Notes under the pieces: generated by a model
What the model saw: only the letters and a program-made list of their open reading frames with translations
Database searches by the model: none
What the model was told of the DNA's origin: nothing
Assembly (NCBI RefSeq): GCF_029846275.1
Contig: NZ_JARVWS010000001.1
Coordinates: forward strand, 1,612,001 to 1,676,000
Direction: 5' to 3'
DNA: 64,000 nt
From: Nocardioides sp. CER19
GTDB lineage: Bacteria > Actinomycetota > Actinomycetes > Propionibacteriales > Nocardioidaceae
Shown: piece by piece, positions 1 to 8,764 of the stretch
Position numbering within the stretch: position 1 is the stretch's first letter
Layout: each line of letters starts with the position of its first letter
Position numbers and translations under genes: made by a program

Positions 1-915
1 CCCGGCCTCATCGAGGGCGCCTCGGACGGTCGCGGCCTCGGGCACGAGTTCCTGCGCCACATCGAGCGCTGCGCGGCGATCGTCCACGTCGTCGACACAG
101 CGTCGATCGAGCCGGGCCGCAACCCCGTCGACGACCTGGAGATCATCGAGAACGAGCTCGCCCGCTACGGCGGCTTGGAGGACCGGCCGCGGCTGGTGGC
201 GCTCAACAAGGTCGACGTCCCCGACGGGCGGGACCTCGCCGACATCACCCGCGAGGACATCGAGGGTCAGGGCTACCGCGTCTTCCCGATCTCCGCGGCG
301 AGCGGCGAGGGCACCCGGGAGCTGATCTTCGCCATGGCCGAGATCGTCGCGGCGGCGCGCGCCGAGCGGCCGACGGTCGAGGCGAAGCGGATCGTGCTCC
401 GGCCCGCCGGCGCCGACGGCGGCGACGCCTTCACGATCACCGAGACCAAGGACCCCTCGACGGGCACGGGGCGCGCGTACGTCGTCCGCGGCACCAAGCC
501 CGAGCGCTGGGTGCGGCAGACCGACTTCGGCAACGAGGAGGCCGTGGGCTACCTCGCGGACCGGCTCAACCGCCTCGGCATCGAGGACCGCCTGGTCAAG
601 ATGGGCGCCGAGGAGGGCGACACCGTCATCATCGGCTCGCCCGAGAACTCGGTCGTCTTCGACTTCCGGCCCTCGATCGAGGCCGGGGCCGAGATGCTCG
701 GCCGGCGCGGCGAGGACCAGCGGCTGCGCGAGGACCGGCCGGCCGCCCAGCGTCGCCGCGAGATCGACGAGGCGATGGGCGAGCGGGCCGAGGGGGAGAC
801 CCGTGCCGATGTCGCCCGCCGGCGCGACTCCGCGCACGGACCGGTCTCCTACGAGATCGGCTCGGACGAGGACCCGGACGTCTTCGACCTGTCCGAGGAC
901 GACCCCGACCGATGA
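1..915 (+). CDS. obgE: GTPase ObgE/CgtA, 5' end missing
   Basis: Large-ribosomal-subunit assembly GTPase; the window opens inside its G domain, so the glycine-rich Obg fold and the G1 loop lie upstream. Visible in frame from base 1 are the G3 context PGLIEGAS, the G4 motif NKVD (encoded near 208-219) and the G5 motif SAASGEG (near 292-312). After these comes the C-terminal OCT domain, with [10 protein letters not shown] and DFRPS, and an acidic tail. 304 residues are visible, and the rest of the family's usual length must lie outside. proB follows on the same strand after 24 bases, the usual obg-proB pairing in Actinobacteria. The identification is firm; the start cannot be seen. Confidence 0.95.
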   Translation, partial: PGLIEGASDGRGLGHEFLRHIERCAAIVHVVDTASIEPGRNPVDDLEIIENELARYGGLEDRPRLVALNKVDVPDGRDLADITREDIEGQGYRVFPISAASGEGTRELIFAMAEIVAAARAERPTVEAKRIVLRPAGADGGDAFTITETKDPSTGTGRAYVVRGTKPERWVRQTDFGNEEAVGYLADRLNRLGIEDRLVKMGAEEGDTVIIGSPENSVVFDFRPSIEAGAEMLGRRGEDQRLREDRPAAQRRREIDEAMGERAEGETRADVARRRDSAHGPVSYEIGSDEDPDVFDLSEDDPDR

Positions 916-938
916 GGTCCCGGAGATGAGGTCCCGGA
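911..938 (+). repeat. 14-bp tandem duplication at the obgE/proB junction
   Basis: The 14-base unit GATGAGGTCCCGGA occurs twice back to back. The first copy contains the obgE stop codon and the second supplies the GAGG (929-931 region) that serves as the proB ribosome binding site. The duplication also creates an out-of-phase ATG at 926 that stops after four further codons. Its effect on coupling between the two genes is unknown. Confidence 0.8.
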
Positions 939-939
939 G

Positions 940-2049
940 ATGAGGCAGAGCGTCGTCGACGCCAGGCGGATCGTCGTCAAGGTCGGCTCGTCGTCGCTGA
1001 CGACCGCGAAGGGCGGCATCGACCCCGACCGGGTCAGCGCCCTCGTCGACGTACTCGCCGACGCCCGCAAGCGCGGCGCCGAGGTCGTGCTCGTCTCGTC
1101 GGGCGCGATCGCGGCCGGGCTCGCTCCTCTCGGGCTGAAGAAGCGGCCCACGGCGCTGGCCGCTCAGCAGGCCGCGGCCAGCGTCGGCCAGGGGCTGCTC
1201 GTGCACCGCTACACCGAGGAGCTCGCCCGGCACGGGCTGACCGCGGGCCAGGTGCTGCTGACGGTCGACGACGTCACCCGCCGCAGCCACTACCGCAACG
1301 CGCTCGCGACGTTCGCCAAGCTGCTCGAGCTGGGCGTGCTGCCGATCGTCAACGAGAACGACACGGTCGCGACCTCGGAGATCAGGTTCGGCGACAACGA
1401 CCGGCTCGCGGCGTTGGTCGCGCATCTGGTCCACGCCGACCTGCTGGTGCTGCTCAGTGACGTCGACGGCCTCTACGACGCCCCGCCGGCGACGCCCGGC
1501 GCGCAGCGGCTGGCTGAGGTCACCTCGGTGGAGGACCTCGCCGGCGTCCAGGTCGGCAAGGCGGGCGCCGCCGGCGTCGGCACCGGCGGCATGGTCACCA
1601 AGCTCGAGGCGGCGCGCATCGCCGTCGAGGCGGGCATCCCCGTGGTGCTGACCTCCGCCGACCGGGCCGGGGCGGCGCTGACCGGAGCCGACACCGGCAC
1701 GCTCTTCCACGCGACCGGGCGCCGGCAGCGCACCCGGCTGCTGTGGCTGGCCCACGCCACCGAGCCGGCGGGCTCGATCGCGCTCGACGCCGGCGCGGTC
1801 CGGGCGCTGACCCAGCGCGGGGCGTCGCTGCTGGCGGCGGGCGTCACCGGCGCGGCAGGCGGCTTCCACGCGGGTGATCCCGTCGACCTCGTCGGCCCGG
1901 ACGGCGCCGTGGTGGCGCGGGGCCTCGTCGCCTACGACGCGGACGAGATCCCGCAGCTCGTCGGCAGGTCCAGCAAGGAGCTCGAGGCCGACCTGGGGCC
2001 GGGATACGGCCGCGAGGTCGTGCACCGCGACGACCTGGTGCTCCTCTGA
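940..2049 (+). CDS. proB: Glutamate 5-kinase
   Basis: Catalyses the first step of proline synthesis, ATP-dependent phosphorylation of glutamate. The 369-residue protein has the amino-acid kinase fold: the phosphate-binding KVGSSSL at residues 14-20, LVSSGAIAAG near 51-60, and the substrate loop NENDTVATSEIRFGDNDRLAALVA in the middle. A C-terminal PUA domain (about residues 275-369) makes it the full-length bacterial type. The ATG at 940 has GAGG 8 bases upstream. proA, often the next gene, is absent; a minus-strand operon begins 15 bases after the stop. Proline feedback inhibition is expected for the family and cannot be read from sequence. Confidence 0.95.
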   Translation: MRQSVVDARRIVVKVGSSSLTTAKGGIDPDRVSALVDVLADARKRGAEVVLVSSGAIAAGLAPLGLKKRPTALAAQQAAASVGQGLLVHRYTEELARHGLTAGQVLLTVDDVTRRSHYRNALATFAKLLELGVLPIVNENDTVATSEIRFGDNDRLAALVAHLVHADLLVLLSDVDGLYDAPPATPGAQRLAEVTSVEDLAGVQVGKAGAAGVGTGGMVTKLEAARIAVEAGIPVVLTSADRAGAALTGADTGTLFHATGRRQRTRLLWLAHATEPAGSIALDAGAVRALTQRGASLLAAGVTGAAGGFHAGDPVDLVGPDGAVVARGLVAYDADEIPQLVGRSSKELEADLGPGYGREVVHRDDLVLL

Positions 2050-2064
2050 GGGTCCGGGGGACGC

Positions 2065-2892
2065 TCAGCCCAGCAGCGTGAGCAGCCGGGCGACCTCGGC
2101 GGCGACGGCGTCGCGGCCGGGACCGAGGTACGCGCGCGGGTCGGTCAGCGCCGGGTCGGAGAGCGCGGCCCGCACCGCCGCGGTCAGCGCGCCGTTGAGG
2201 TGGGTGGCGATGTTGACCTTCGTGATGCCGGCGGCCACGGCACTCACGAGGCCGTCTTCGGGAACGCCGGAGGAGCCGTGCAGCACCAGCGGGACCGCGA
2301 CCGCCTCGGCGAGCCGCGCGATCAGGCCGTCGTCGAGCACCGCGTCACGGGTCGTCATCGCGTGCGAGGAACCCACGGCCACGGCGAGCGCGTCCACGCC
2401 GGTGGCACCGACGTAGGCCGCCGCGTCGTCGGGGCGGGTGCGCACCCCAGGGGCGTGCACGCCGTCCTTGCCGCCGACCTCCCCGAGCTCGGCCTCGACG
2501 TCGGCGCCCGCCGCGTGGCAGTGGCGCACCACCGCGGCGGTCGCGGCCACGTTGTCGTCGTAGGGGAGCCTGGAGGCGTCGAACATGACCGACGGGAGGC
2601 CGAGGGCCACAGCCTCGTGGACCAGCTCCACGCTGACCGCATGGTCGAGGTGGACGCACACGTCGACCGAGCCGGCCTCGGCGATCGCGAGGGACGCGAG
2701 CGCGATCGGGCGGAGCGCGCCGTGGTAGGCGACGGTGTTCTCCGAGATCTGCAGCACGACCGGCCGCCCGGCCGCCTCGGCGCCCGCGACGATCGCCTCG
2801 GCCAGCTCCAGCTGGATGACGTTCATCGCGACGACGCCGCGACGCTCGGCGCGGGCCTCGGCGAGCAGGGGCGTGAGACCGACGAGGGTCAC
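2065..2892 (-). CDS. Class II ketose-bisphosphate aldolase (AgaY/GatY-like)
   Basis: Zinc-dependent aldolase of 275 residues, probably splitting tagatose 1,6-bisphosphate (or fructose 1,6-bisphosphate) into two triose phosphates. Family motifs seen in order are HLDH (about 82-85, metal ligand), AELGEVGG (near 133-140), VGSSHAM (near 172), LHGSSGV (near 202) and KVNIAT (near 222). The usual Gly after SSH is Ala here. The start is GTG in a GTGA overlap with the stop of the PfkB kinase, so it is the last gene of the amino-sugar operon. With AgaS-like and LacC-like partners, tagatose-bisphosphate aldolase is the more likely role; that choice is inferred from context. Confidence 0.85.
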   Translation of the reverse strand: MTLVGLTPLLAEARAERRGVVAMNVIQLELAEAIVAGAEAAGRPVVLQISENTVAYHGALRPIALASLAIAEAGSVDVCVHLDHAVSVELVHEAVALGLPSVMFDASRLPYDDNVAATAAVVRHCHAAGADVEAELGEVGGKDGVHAPGVRTRPDDAAAYVGATGVDALAVAVGSSHAMTTRDAVLDDGLIARLAEAVAVPLVLHGSSGVPEDGLVSAVAAGITKVNIATHLNGALTAAVRAALSDPALTDPRAYLGPGRDAVAAEVARLLTLLG

Positions 2893-3812
2893 GGGATCTC
2901 CTCCGGATCGGTGGTCACGAGCACGGACGCGAGCAGACGTTCATACGTCGGCAGGTCGATCTCGCCGGCGACGGGAGTGACGACGGCGGCAGCTCCCAGG
3001 CACGCCGCGTCGGCCACCAGCCTGCGCCACGGGGTGCCGGCGGCCAGGCCGCGGGCGAGCGCCGCCGTCACGCTGTCTCCCGCACCGGTGGGGTTCCCGC
3101 TGACAGGCTCGGTGGCCGCGTGCCACCAGTGGTCGCCGTCGCTCGCGAGGACGCCGCGCGGTCCGAGCGTGAGGACGACCGGCGCGTGGTTGCGGGCGGC
3201 GAGCGACCGAGCGGCCGCGGGCAGGTCGGCGGCCGGGCGCCCGAGGAGGCGGTGCAGCTCGTCGACGTTCGGGGTGAGGACCGCGCCGCCGGACACCAGG
3301 GCGCGGGCGAGGGGTGCCTCGTCGAGGTCGAGGACCGCCGGCACCCCGGCATGCTGGGCGACGTCGGCCAGCCGGGCGGGGAGGTCGGCGTCGAGCCCGC
3401 GGGGGAGGCTGCCCGAGACGACGAGCGCGCCGGCCCCGCCGAGCAGGCCGGCGACGTGCTCGACGAGCGCGTCGGCGGCGCCGGCCGCGACGGGCGGCCC
3501 GGGCTCCCACAGCGACGTCGTCGCGCCGGCGCTGATGACGAGGGTCCGGCGGACGCGGCCCAGTGCCGGCACGAAGGCAGCGGGAACGCCGGAGTCGGCG
3601 ACCAGCGCGCCGAAGCTGCCGTCGTCGAGCCCGGTGGCCAGCGCGGGCACACCGAGCCGGGTCAAGACCCGGGCGACGTTGACGCCCTTGCCGCCGGGGC
3701 GCTCGTGCACGGCGCGGACACGGTGCACCTCGCCGGGCCTCAGGGCGTCGACGTCGTAGGTGACGTCGAGGGCGGGGTTGCAGGTCACGGTGACGATCAC
3801 CGGCGTCGTCAT
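2889..3812 (-). CDS. PfkB-family sugar-phosphate kinase (LacC/FruK type)
   Basis: Ribokinase-fold kinase of 307 residues. It opens with the FruK/LacC signature VTVTCNPALDVTYDVD, has the PfkB signature GGKGVNVARVLTRLG near 41-55, and carries the second signature with the catalytic Asp in NPTGAGDSVTA toward the C terminus. The subfamily phosphorylates fructose 1-phosphate or tagatose 6-phosphate. No PTS fructose transporter is nearby, and the neighbours are an AgaS-like deaminase and an aldolase, so tagatose-6-phosphate kinase is favoured. The ATG at 3812 overlaps the ROK kinase stop by 4 bases, and the start matches the family N terminus exactly. Confidence 0.85.
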   Translation of the reverse strand: MTTPVIVTVTCNPALDVTYDVDALRPGEVHRVRAVHERPGGKGVNVARVLTRLGVPALATGLDDGSFGALVADSGVPAAFVPALGRVRRTLVISAGATTSLWEPGPPVAAGAADALVEHVAGLLGGAGALVVSGSLPRGLDADLPARLADVAQHAGVPAVLDLDEAPLARALVSGGAVLTPNVDELHRLLGRPAADLPAAARSLAARNHAPVVLTLGPRGVLASDGDHWWHAATEPVSGNPTGAGDSVTAALARGLAAGTPWRRLVADAACLGAAAVVTPVAGEIDLPTYERLLASVLVTTDPEEIP

Positions 3813-4726
3813 CGCGCTCCGATCGTCCGCAGGGCGAGGCCGGCGGCGCCGACGAGGCCGGCGCGGCTGCCGAGGACCGACGCCCGGATCGGCGGGACGG
3901 TGGCGACGTACGACCTCTCCAGCATGGTGGTGCGGACCGGCTCGACCAGGGCGTCGCCCGCCTCGGCGAGCCCGCCGCCGAGCACGATCTCGCCGGGGGC
4001 GAGGAGCGTGCAGACCATGACCAGGGCGTCCGCGAGGGCGCTGGTCGCCTCCGCCCAGACCTCGTCGGCGACGGGGTCGGTGCCGAGGCGGCGGAGGACG
4101 TCGGACGCGCCGGTCACGGCCGTCCCGGTCCGCTCCGAGTAGTCGCGCGCGATCGCCGCCGCGGAGGCGACCGTCTCGAGGCAACCCACCGCGCCGCAGG
4201 GGCAGCGTCGGCCGTCCGGTCGGACGACGACATGGCCGAGCTCGCCCGCCTGGCCGCTGACCCCGCGCAGCGGGGCGCCGTCGACGAACGTCGCCGCGGC
4301 GATGCCGGTGCCGATCACGACGACGAACGGCTGGCGGACCTCGGTCGGGGATGCCTCCACCTCCGCGATCGCGGCCTGCTCGACATCGTGACCGAGGACG
4401 GTGGGCACGCCGAGCAGGCGGGAGAGCGGGCCGGCGACCTCCAGGTCGGTGACGTCGAGGTTCACCGCGCGGCGCATGACCCCTCGTGCCTCGTCGACCA
4501 GGCCGAGGGCGACCGCCCCGGCGGCGACCACGTCCTCACGTCGGTCCGGTGGGAGCGCAGCGAGGACCTCCTCGGCGAGGCCGGCGAGCGCGTCCACCAC
4601 CGCGGGACCCCGCGGGCTCGGCCGGCGGGCTCCGGCGAGCGGTCGCAGCGCCGCGTCGTAGGCGGCGGCCTTGATGGTCGTGCCGCCGATGTCGAACGCG
4701 AGGACGAGCCGCCGGACGTCGCTCAT
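3809..4726 (-). CDS. ROK-family sugar kinase
   Basis: 305-residue kinase of the ROK (repressor, ORF, kinase) family without a DNA-binding domain, so an enzyme rather than a regulator. Seen are the ATP phosphate loop DIGGTTIKAA near residues 11-20, VIGTGIAAATFVDG in the middle, GELGHVVV, and the ROK zinc cluster in CPCGAVGCLE. It most likely phosphorylates N-acetylgalactosamine or N-acetylglucosamine at O6 to give the substrate of the neighbouring NagA. The start ATG overlaps the AgaS-like stop by 4 bases, and the stop overlaps the PfkB start by 4, indicating translational coupling. Sugar preference cannot be decided from sequence. Confidence 0.87.
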   Translation of the reverse strand: MSDVRRLVLAFDIGGTTIKAAAYDAALRPLAGARRPSPRGPAVVDALAGLAEEVLAALPPDRREDVVAAGAVALGLVDEARGVMRRAVNLDVTDLEVAGPLSRLLGVPTVLGHDVEQAAIAEVEASPTEVRQPFVVVIGTGIAAATFVDGAPLRGVSGQAGELGHVVVRPDGRRCPCGAVGCLETVASAAAIARDYSERTGTAVTGASDVLRRLGTDPVADEVWAEATSALADALVMVCTLLAPGEIVLGGGLAEAGDALVEPVRTTMLERSYVATVPPIRASVLGSRAGLVGAAGLALRTIGAR

Positions 4727-5619
4727 CCCGTCGCCGCGGGCAGGATGATCGACCGGGTCAGGTTGCGCGGCTGGTCGGGGTCGAGGCCGAGGCGGGCGGC
4801 CTTCACCAGGCAGAGCCGGTGCACCCGGACCAGGTCGGCGAGGGCGTCGCGGTCGGAGGCGACCAGTGTGGCGCCGGTGCTGGTGACGTCGTCGGCGAAG
4901 CCGTCGACCAGCGTCCCGAAGGCCCACACACCGCGGCCCGGGGCCGAGATGCTCCGCGGGCCGTGGCGGTACTCCATCATCGGGTAGGACTCGGTCCACG
5001 ACTGCGACGACTCCCGCAGCTTCAGCGCCGCCTCCTGGGCGACGCCGTTGGTCCAGCCACGCCCGACGAAGGTCACCTGCTCGAGCCCGGCGAGGTCGGC
5101 GAGCTCCTCGTCGGCTGCCGCGAGGACCGCATCGGCCTGGGCGGCCACGTCGGCGAGGTCCTCACCGAGGCTCCACCGCAGCATCGCCAGCGTGGTCGTG
5201 GCGAACCTCGTCTGCACGACCGACTGCTCGTCGACCTCCGGCGTCAGGATCGGCGCGGCCAGCTCCGCGGCCGGCGTGCCCGGGGAGGAGGTGACGACGG
5301 TCGCCGGCGTCGCGCCCCGTACGCCGGTCAGCAGGTCGAGCACCTCGGTCGTCGTGCCCGACCGGGTGATGGCGAGGATCCGGTCGTAGCCGCGGTCCAG
5401 CCGGGCCTCGGTCGGCGTCCACGCGTCGGTGACGCCCTGACCGGCTGACTCCCGCAGGGCGGCGTAGGCCTGCGCCATGTAGAGCGAGGTCCCGCAGCCG
5501 ACCACCGCGACCTTCTCGCCCGCCGCGGGCAGGAGGTCGGCGTGCGATGCGGCGGTCTCCCGCGCGTCCCGCCAGTTCTGCGGCTGGGTGGCGATCTCGG
5601 CCTCGAGATGGCTCGTCAT
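4723..5619 (-). CDS. SIS-domain sugar-phosphate isomerase/deaminase (AgaS-like)
   Basis: 298-residue protein with two SIS domains, related to the isomerase half of GlmS and to AgaS. The first SIS domain has VVGCGTSLYMAQA and the Ser-rich ITRSGTTTEVLDLL; the second has FVGRGWTNGVAQEAALKLRE and ESYPMMEYRHGP. There is no glutaminase domain, so it should work in the catabolic direction, converting galactosamine 6-phosphate (or glucosamine 6-phosphate) to the ketose phosphate plus ammonia. I chose the ATG at 5619 because the product then begins MTSHLEAEIATQP, the usual start for this family; an ATG 39 bases upstream would add 13 unusual residues. It sits between nagA and the ROK kinase. Confidence 0.85.
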   Translation of the reverse strand: MTSHLEAEIATQPQNWRDARETAASHADLLPAAGEKVAVVGCGTSLYMAQAYAALRESAGQGVTDAWTPTEARLDRGYDRILAITRSGTTTEVLDLLTGVRGATPATVVTSSPGTPAAELAAPILTPEVDEQSVVQTRFATTTLAMLRWSLGEDLADVAAQADAVLAAADEELADLAGLEQVTFVGRGWTNGVAQEAALKLRESSQSWTESYPMMEYRHGPRSISAPGRGVWAFGTLVDGFADDVTSTGATLVASDRDALADLVRVHRLCLVKAARLGLDPDQPRNLTRSIILPAATG

Positions 5620-5650
5620 GCCGGGAGCCTGACCTCGTGCGCGACGACTG

Positions 5651-6796
5651 TCAATCAATCGGGCCGTCGGCCACCCAGCGTCCGGCCTTCATGACCTGGT
5701 GCGGCCGCAGGTCGCGGTCGGCGACGACGAGGTCGGCGCGGTCGCCGACCCGCAGCGACGGCGCCTCCAGGCCGACCGCGCGTGCCGGCGAGTCGGTGGC
5801 GGCACGCACGACCTCGCTCGCGGGCAGCCCGAGGCGGGCGAGCCTGCCGACGACGTCGACCAGGCGGGTCGTGCCGCCGGCGAGCGAGTCGTTGCGGGCG
5901 AGCGTGGCGACGCCGTCGGCGACGACGACCTCCTGCGGTCCGAGCCGGTAGCGCCCGTCCGGCATGCCGGCGGCGGCCATCGCGTCGGTCACGAGGACGA
6001 TCGCGTCCGCGCCGAGCAGGGCGAACACGGTGGTGACCGTGTCGTCGGACAGGTGCACGCCGTCGGCGATCAGCTCGACGACCGCGTCGCCGGCCCGGGC
6101 GGCGGCGAGGGCGGCGCCGACCGGCCCCGGGTCGCGGTGGTGCAGACCGGGCATGCCGTTGAACAGGTGGGTGACCAGCGCGGTCGCGGGGGAGCGCAGC
6201 AGCTCGCGGGCGGCCGGGAACGGAGCGGCCGTGTGGCCGAGCGCGGCGACCGCGCCCGCAGCGGCGACCTGGGCCGCGAGCTCGGCCGCCCCGGGCAGCT
6301 CGGCCGCGATCGTCACGACCCGCACGTGGCCGCGGCCCGCCTCGAGCAGCCGGGCCGCGAGGGTCGCGTCCGGGGCGAGCAGGTGGCGCGGGTCCTGCGC
6401 GCCGCAGCGCTCCGGGCTGAGGAACGGTCCCTCGAGGTGGATGCCCGCCAGCAGACCCTCGTCGACGAGGTCGGCGAGGAGTGCGACGCCGTGGAGCATG
6501 CGGTCGGGTGCGTCGGTGACGAGGCTGCCGAGCAGCGTCGTCGTCCCGTGGCGCAGGTGGTGGGTGGCCGCGGTGCGGGCCTCCTCGACCGAGCCGGACG
6601 TGAACGCCGCGCCGCCGCCGCCGTGGCAGTGGACGTCGACCAGCCCGGGCAGGATCACCGGATCGTCGGAGGCACCCGTGCCACTGCCGTCGCCCGGGTC
6701 GAGATGGGTGACCGCGGCGATGCGGTCGTCCTCGACGAGCACCTCGCCCGGGCCGTCGTACGTGGGGGTGACCAACCGGCCCCGCAGCACCGTCAT
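5651..6796 (-). CDS. nagA: N-acetylhexosamine-6-phosphate deacetylase
   Basis: Amidohydrolase of 381 residues that removes acetate from N-acetylglucosamine or N-acetylgalactosamine 6-phosphate. Motifs: the metal site DVHCHGGGG (near 53-61), HLEGPF near 120, the metal-binding His in ALGHT near 188, HLFNGMPGLHHRDPG near 212, and VTDAMAAAGMPDG with the catalytic Asp near 268. It is the first gene of the five-gene minus-strand operon; the next gene starts 31 bases downstream. Neither a transporter nor a GntR/DeoR regulator for amino sugars lies in the window, so uptake and control must be encoded elsewhere. The enzyme class is certain; GlcNAc versus GalNAc is not. Confidence 0.93.
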   Translation of the reverse strand: MTVLRGRLVTPTYDGPGEVLVEDDRIAAVTHLDPGDGSGTGASDDPVILPGLVDVHCHGGGGAAFTSGSVEEARTAATHHLRHGTTTLLGSLVTDAPDRMLHGVALLADLVDEGLLAGIHLEGPFLSPERCGAQDPRHLLAPDATLAARLLEAGRGHVRVVTIAAELPGAAELAAQVAAAGAVAALGHTAAPFPAARELLRSPATALVTHLFNGMPGLHHRDPGPVGAALAAARAGDAVVELIADGVHLSDDTVTTVFALLGADAIVLVTDAMAAAGMPDGRYRLGPQEVVVADGVATLARNDSLAGGTTRLVDVVGRLARLGLPASEVVRAATDSPARAVGLEAPSLRVGDRADLVVADRDLRPHQVMKAGRWVADGPID

Positions 6797-6830
6797 GCGC
6801 GGAGTCTAGGGGGGTCGGCCCGTCGCCGGT

Positions 6831-6852
6831 CTCGGATGAACATCCGCTGAAC
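6831..6852 (-). promoter_or_regulatory. Candidate PHO box before the pit gene
   Basis: Read on the minus strand there are two adjacent 11-base direct repeats, GTTCAGCGGAT (6842-6852) and GTTCATCCGAG (6831-6841). The actinobacterial PhoP operator is built from 11-nt repeats starting GTTCA. It lies about 50 bases before the phosphate transporter start and 35 bases before the nagA start, so either gene might be its target; phosphate control of pit is the natural reading. Only one pair of repeats is obvious. Confidence 0.6.
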
Positions 6853-6902
6853 AAGCGGCCGCGCCCTTCCCGAGGCGTACGACGGCGGATCACGCTCGAC
6901 CC

Positions 6903-8129
6903 GTGACCTCCGAGACCCTCGTGCTCGTGCTGGTGGTCGTCACCGCCCTCGGCTTCGACTTCACCAACGGCTTCCACGACACCGCCAACGCGATGGCGAC
7001 GTCGATCGTCACCGGGGCGCTCAAGCCTCGTGTCGCCGTCGCACTGTCAGCGGTGATGAACCTGATCGGCGCCTTCCTCTCCGTGCAGGTGGCCCTCACG
7101 GTGACGAACGCGGTCGTCAAGACGTTCGACCAGAACGCGACCTCGGCCTCCGATGCGCTCACCGTGCCGGGCGACGAGCTGCTCGCCATCGTGCTCGCCG
7201 GCCTCATCGGCGGGATCGTGTGGAACCTGCTCACCTGGCTGCTCGGGCTGCCGTCGAGCTCGTCGCACGCGCTCTTCGGTGGCCTGATCGGGGCGACGGT
7301 CGCGTCGCTCGGCTGGAGCGGCGTCAACTGGGTCGGCGACGGCAGCAAGCCGGACGGGGTGGTCGGCAAGATCCTGCTGCCCGGGATCGCCTCACCGATC
7401 GTGGCCGCCGCCGTGGCCACCGTCGGCACCTGGCTGATCTACCGGATCATCCGTGGCCTGACCGAGCGCTACACCCAGTCCGGCTTCCGATGGGGCCAGA
7501 TCGGCACCGCCTCGCTGGTCAGCCTGGCGCACGGCACGAACGACGCCCAGAAGACCATGGGCGTGATCACGCTCGCGCTGATCGCCACCGGCCGCTGGGA
7601 CAGCACCGACTCGATCCCGCTCTGGGTCAAGGTCGTCTGCGCCGTCGCCATCGCGGCCGGCACCTACCTGGGCGGCTGGCGGATCATCCGGACGCTGGGC
7701 AAGGGGTTGGTCGAGATCTTCGCGCCGCAGGGGGTCGCGGCGGAGGCGTCCTCGGCCGCCGTCATCCTCTCCTCGAGCCACCTCGGGTTCGCGCTGTCCA
7801 CCACCCACGTCGCGACGGGGTCGGTCCTCGGCAGCGGCCTGGGCAAGCCGGGCGCGGAGGTGCGCTGGCACGTGGCCGGGCGAATGGCGATCGCCTGGCT
7901 CCTGACGCTGCCCTGTGCCGGCCTGGTCGGCGCCGCGATGTGGGGGCTCGGCAACCTCTTCGGGCTGGGTGTCGGGTCGGTGGTCGAGGTCGTCATCCTG
8001 CTCGCCCTCGCGGGGTACTTGTACTGGCACGCGCAGAAGACGCCCGTCGGCGTCCACAACGTCAACGACGACTGGGAGCAGCCGACCGCTGCGTCGTCGG
8101 GGGAGCTCACCGCCGGAGGTGTGAGGTGA
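6903..8129 (+). CDS. pit: Low-affinity inorganic phosphate transporter, PiT family
   Basis: 408-residue integral membrane protein that imports phosphate as a metal-phosphate/proton symporter. Both PiT signature repeats are present: GFHDTANAMATSIVTGALKP near residues 22-41 and SLAHGTNDAQKTMG near 202-215. About ten hydrophobic segments flank a central cytoplasmic stretch. The start is GTG at 6903 with no convincing Shine-Dalgarno. A candidate PHO box lies upstream. Two small genes follow with overlapping starts, and a polyphosphate kinase is encoded 0.7 kb downstream on the other strand, making this a small phosphate-handling neighbourhood. Confidence 0.93.
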   Translation: MTSETLVLVLVVVTALGFDFTNGFHDTANAMATSIVTGALKPRVAVALSAVMNLIGAFLSVQVALTVTNAVVKTFDQNATSASDALTVPGDELLAIVLAGLIGGIVWNLLTWLLGLPSSSSHALFGGLIGATVASLGWSGVNWVGDGSKPDGVVGKILLPGIASPIVAAAVATVGTWLIYRIIRGLTERYTQSGFRWGQIGTASLVSLAHGTNDAQKTMGVITLALIATGRWDSTDSIPLWVKVVCAVAIAAGTYLGGWRIIRTLGKGLVEIFAPQGVAAEASSAAVILSSSHLGFALSTTHVATGSVLGSGLGKPGAEVRWHVAGRMAIAWLLTLPCAGLVGAAMWGLGNLFGLGVGSVVEVVILLALAGYLYWHAQKTPVGVHNVNDDWEQPTAASSGELTAGGVR

Positions 8130-8437
8130 CCGCGTTCTGGGACGACGTGCAGCTCGCCGGGGAGGCGATCTGGCGGGTGTTGCTCGCCAGCCTGGTGCTG
8201 GGTGCCGGGCTGCCCGCGATCTTCGCGCTCGGGATCCGCTCGCTGGCCTGGGGGACCGGCGGCGACGCCGAGGTCGACCATGCCCCGGGCCATCCCGTCG
8301 GGAAGGTCGTCGCCGGGTTCCTCTTCCTGCTCGTCGCGTACGGCATCCTCTCGGGGCTGCTCTTCATCATCGCCTCGGGGCAGGGCAAGACCCTCGACTT
8401 CTCGACCGTGATCCCGACCTTCACCGAGGCCTCGTGA
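8126..8437 (+). CDS. Small two-TM membrane protein coupled to pit
   Basis: 103-residue protein starting at a GTG that overlaps the pit stop (GTGA). It has two hydrophobic segments, around residues 13-34 (RVLLASLVLGAGLPAIFALG) and 61-82 (VAGFLFLLVAYGILSGLLFI), separated by a hydrophilic loop with His and Asp. I do not recognise a named family. The tight coupling to pit suggests an accessory or regulatory role in phosphate transport, which is inference from position only. Confidence 0.7.
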   Translation: MTAFWDDVQLAGEAIWRVLLASLVLGAGLPAIFALGIRSLAWGTGGDAEVDHAPGHPVGKVVAGFLFLLVAYGILSGLLFIIASGQGKTLDFSTVIPTFTEAS

Positions 8438-8742
8438 TGCCCACCCGCGTGGCGCGGATCCTCGACTGGCTCAAGGCCGGCTACCCCGAGGGGATCGCGC
8501 CGACGGACTACCCACCGGTGCTCGGCGTGCTGCACCGCGTGCTGACCGACGCCGACATCGAGGCGGTCGCCGACGAGCTCGCGCTGCAGTCGGTCTCCAA
8601 CGGCGTCCAGCCGATCACCGCCGACGACGTACGCGCCATGGTCCGAGAGCACGCCTTCCAGCGGTGCACCCCCGAGGAGCTCCAGCGGGTCTCCGCGCAG
8701 CTCGCCGCCGGTGGTTGGCCGCTGGACGACTCGCTCGACTAG
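8437..8742 (+). CDS. DUF3349 family protein
   Basis: 101-residue soluble protein matching the actinobacterial DUF3349 family (M. tuberculosis Rv0543c type): RILDWLKAGYPEGIAPTDYPPVLGVL at the N terminus, a central LTDADIEAVADEL helix and the terminal LAAGGWPLD. Function is unknown; members are small helical proteins. I chose the ATG at 8437 over the GTG at 8434 because GAGG lies 7 bases before it; the ATG shares its A with the TGA of the preceding gene. It completes a three-gene unit with pit. Confidence 0.82.
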   Translation: MPTRVARILDWLKAGYPEGIAPTDYPPVLGVLHRVLTDADIEAVADELALQSVSNGVQPITADDVRAMVREHAFQRCTPEELQRVSAQLAAGGWPLDDSLD

Positions 8743-8764
8743 CCGGGCCGCTCTGCGGTGTCTT

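Noticed and set aside
2200..3759. 519-codon open frame on the plus strand across the aldolase and PfkB genes
   Set aside because: Low-complexity Arg/Gly/Ala product antisense to two well-supported enzymes; an artefact of very high GC content.
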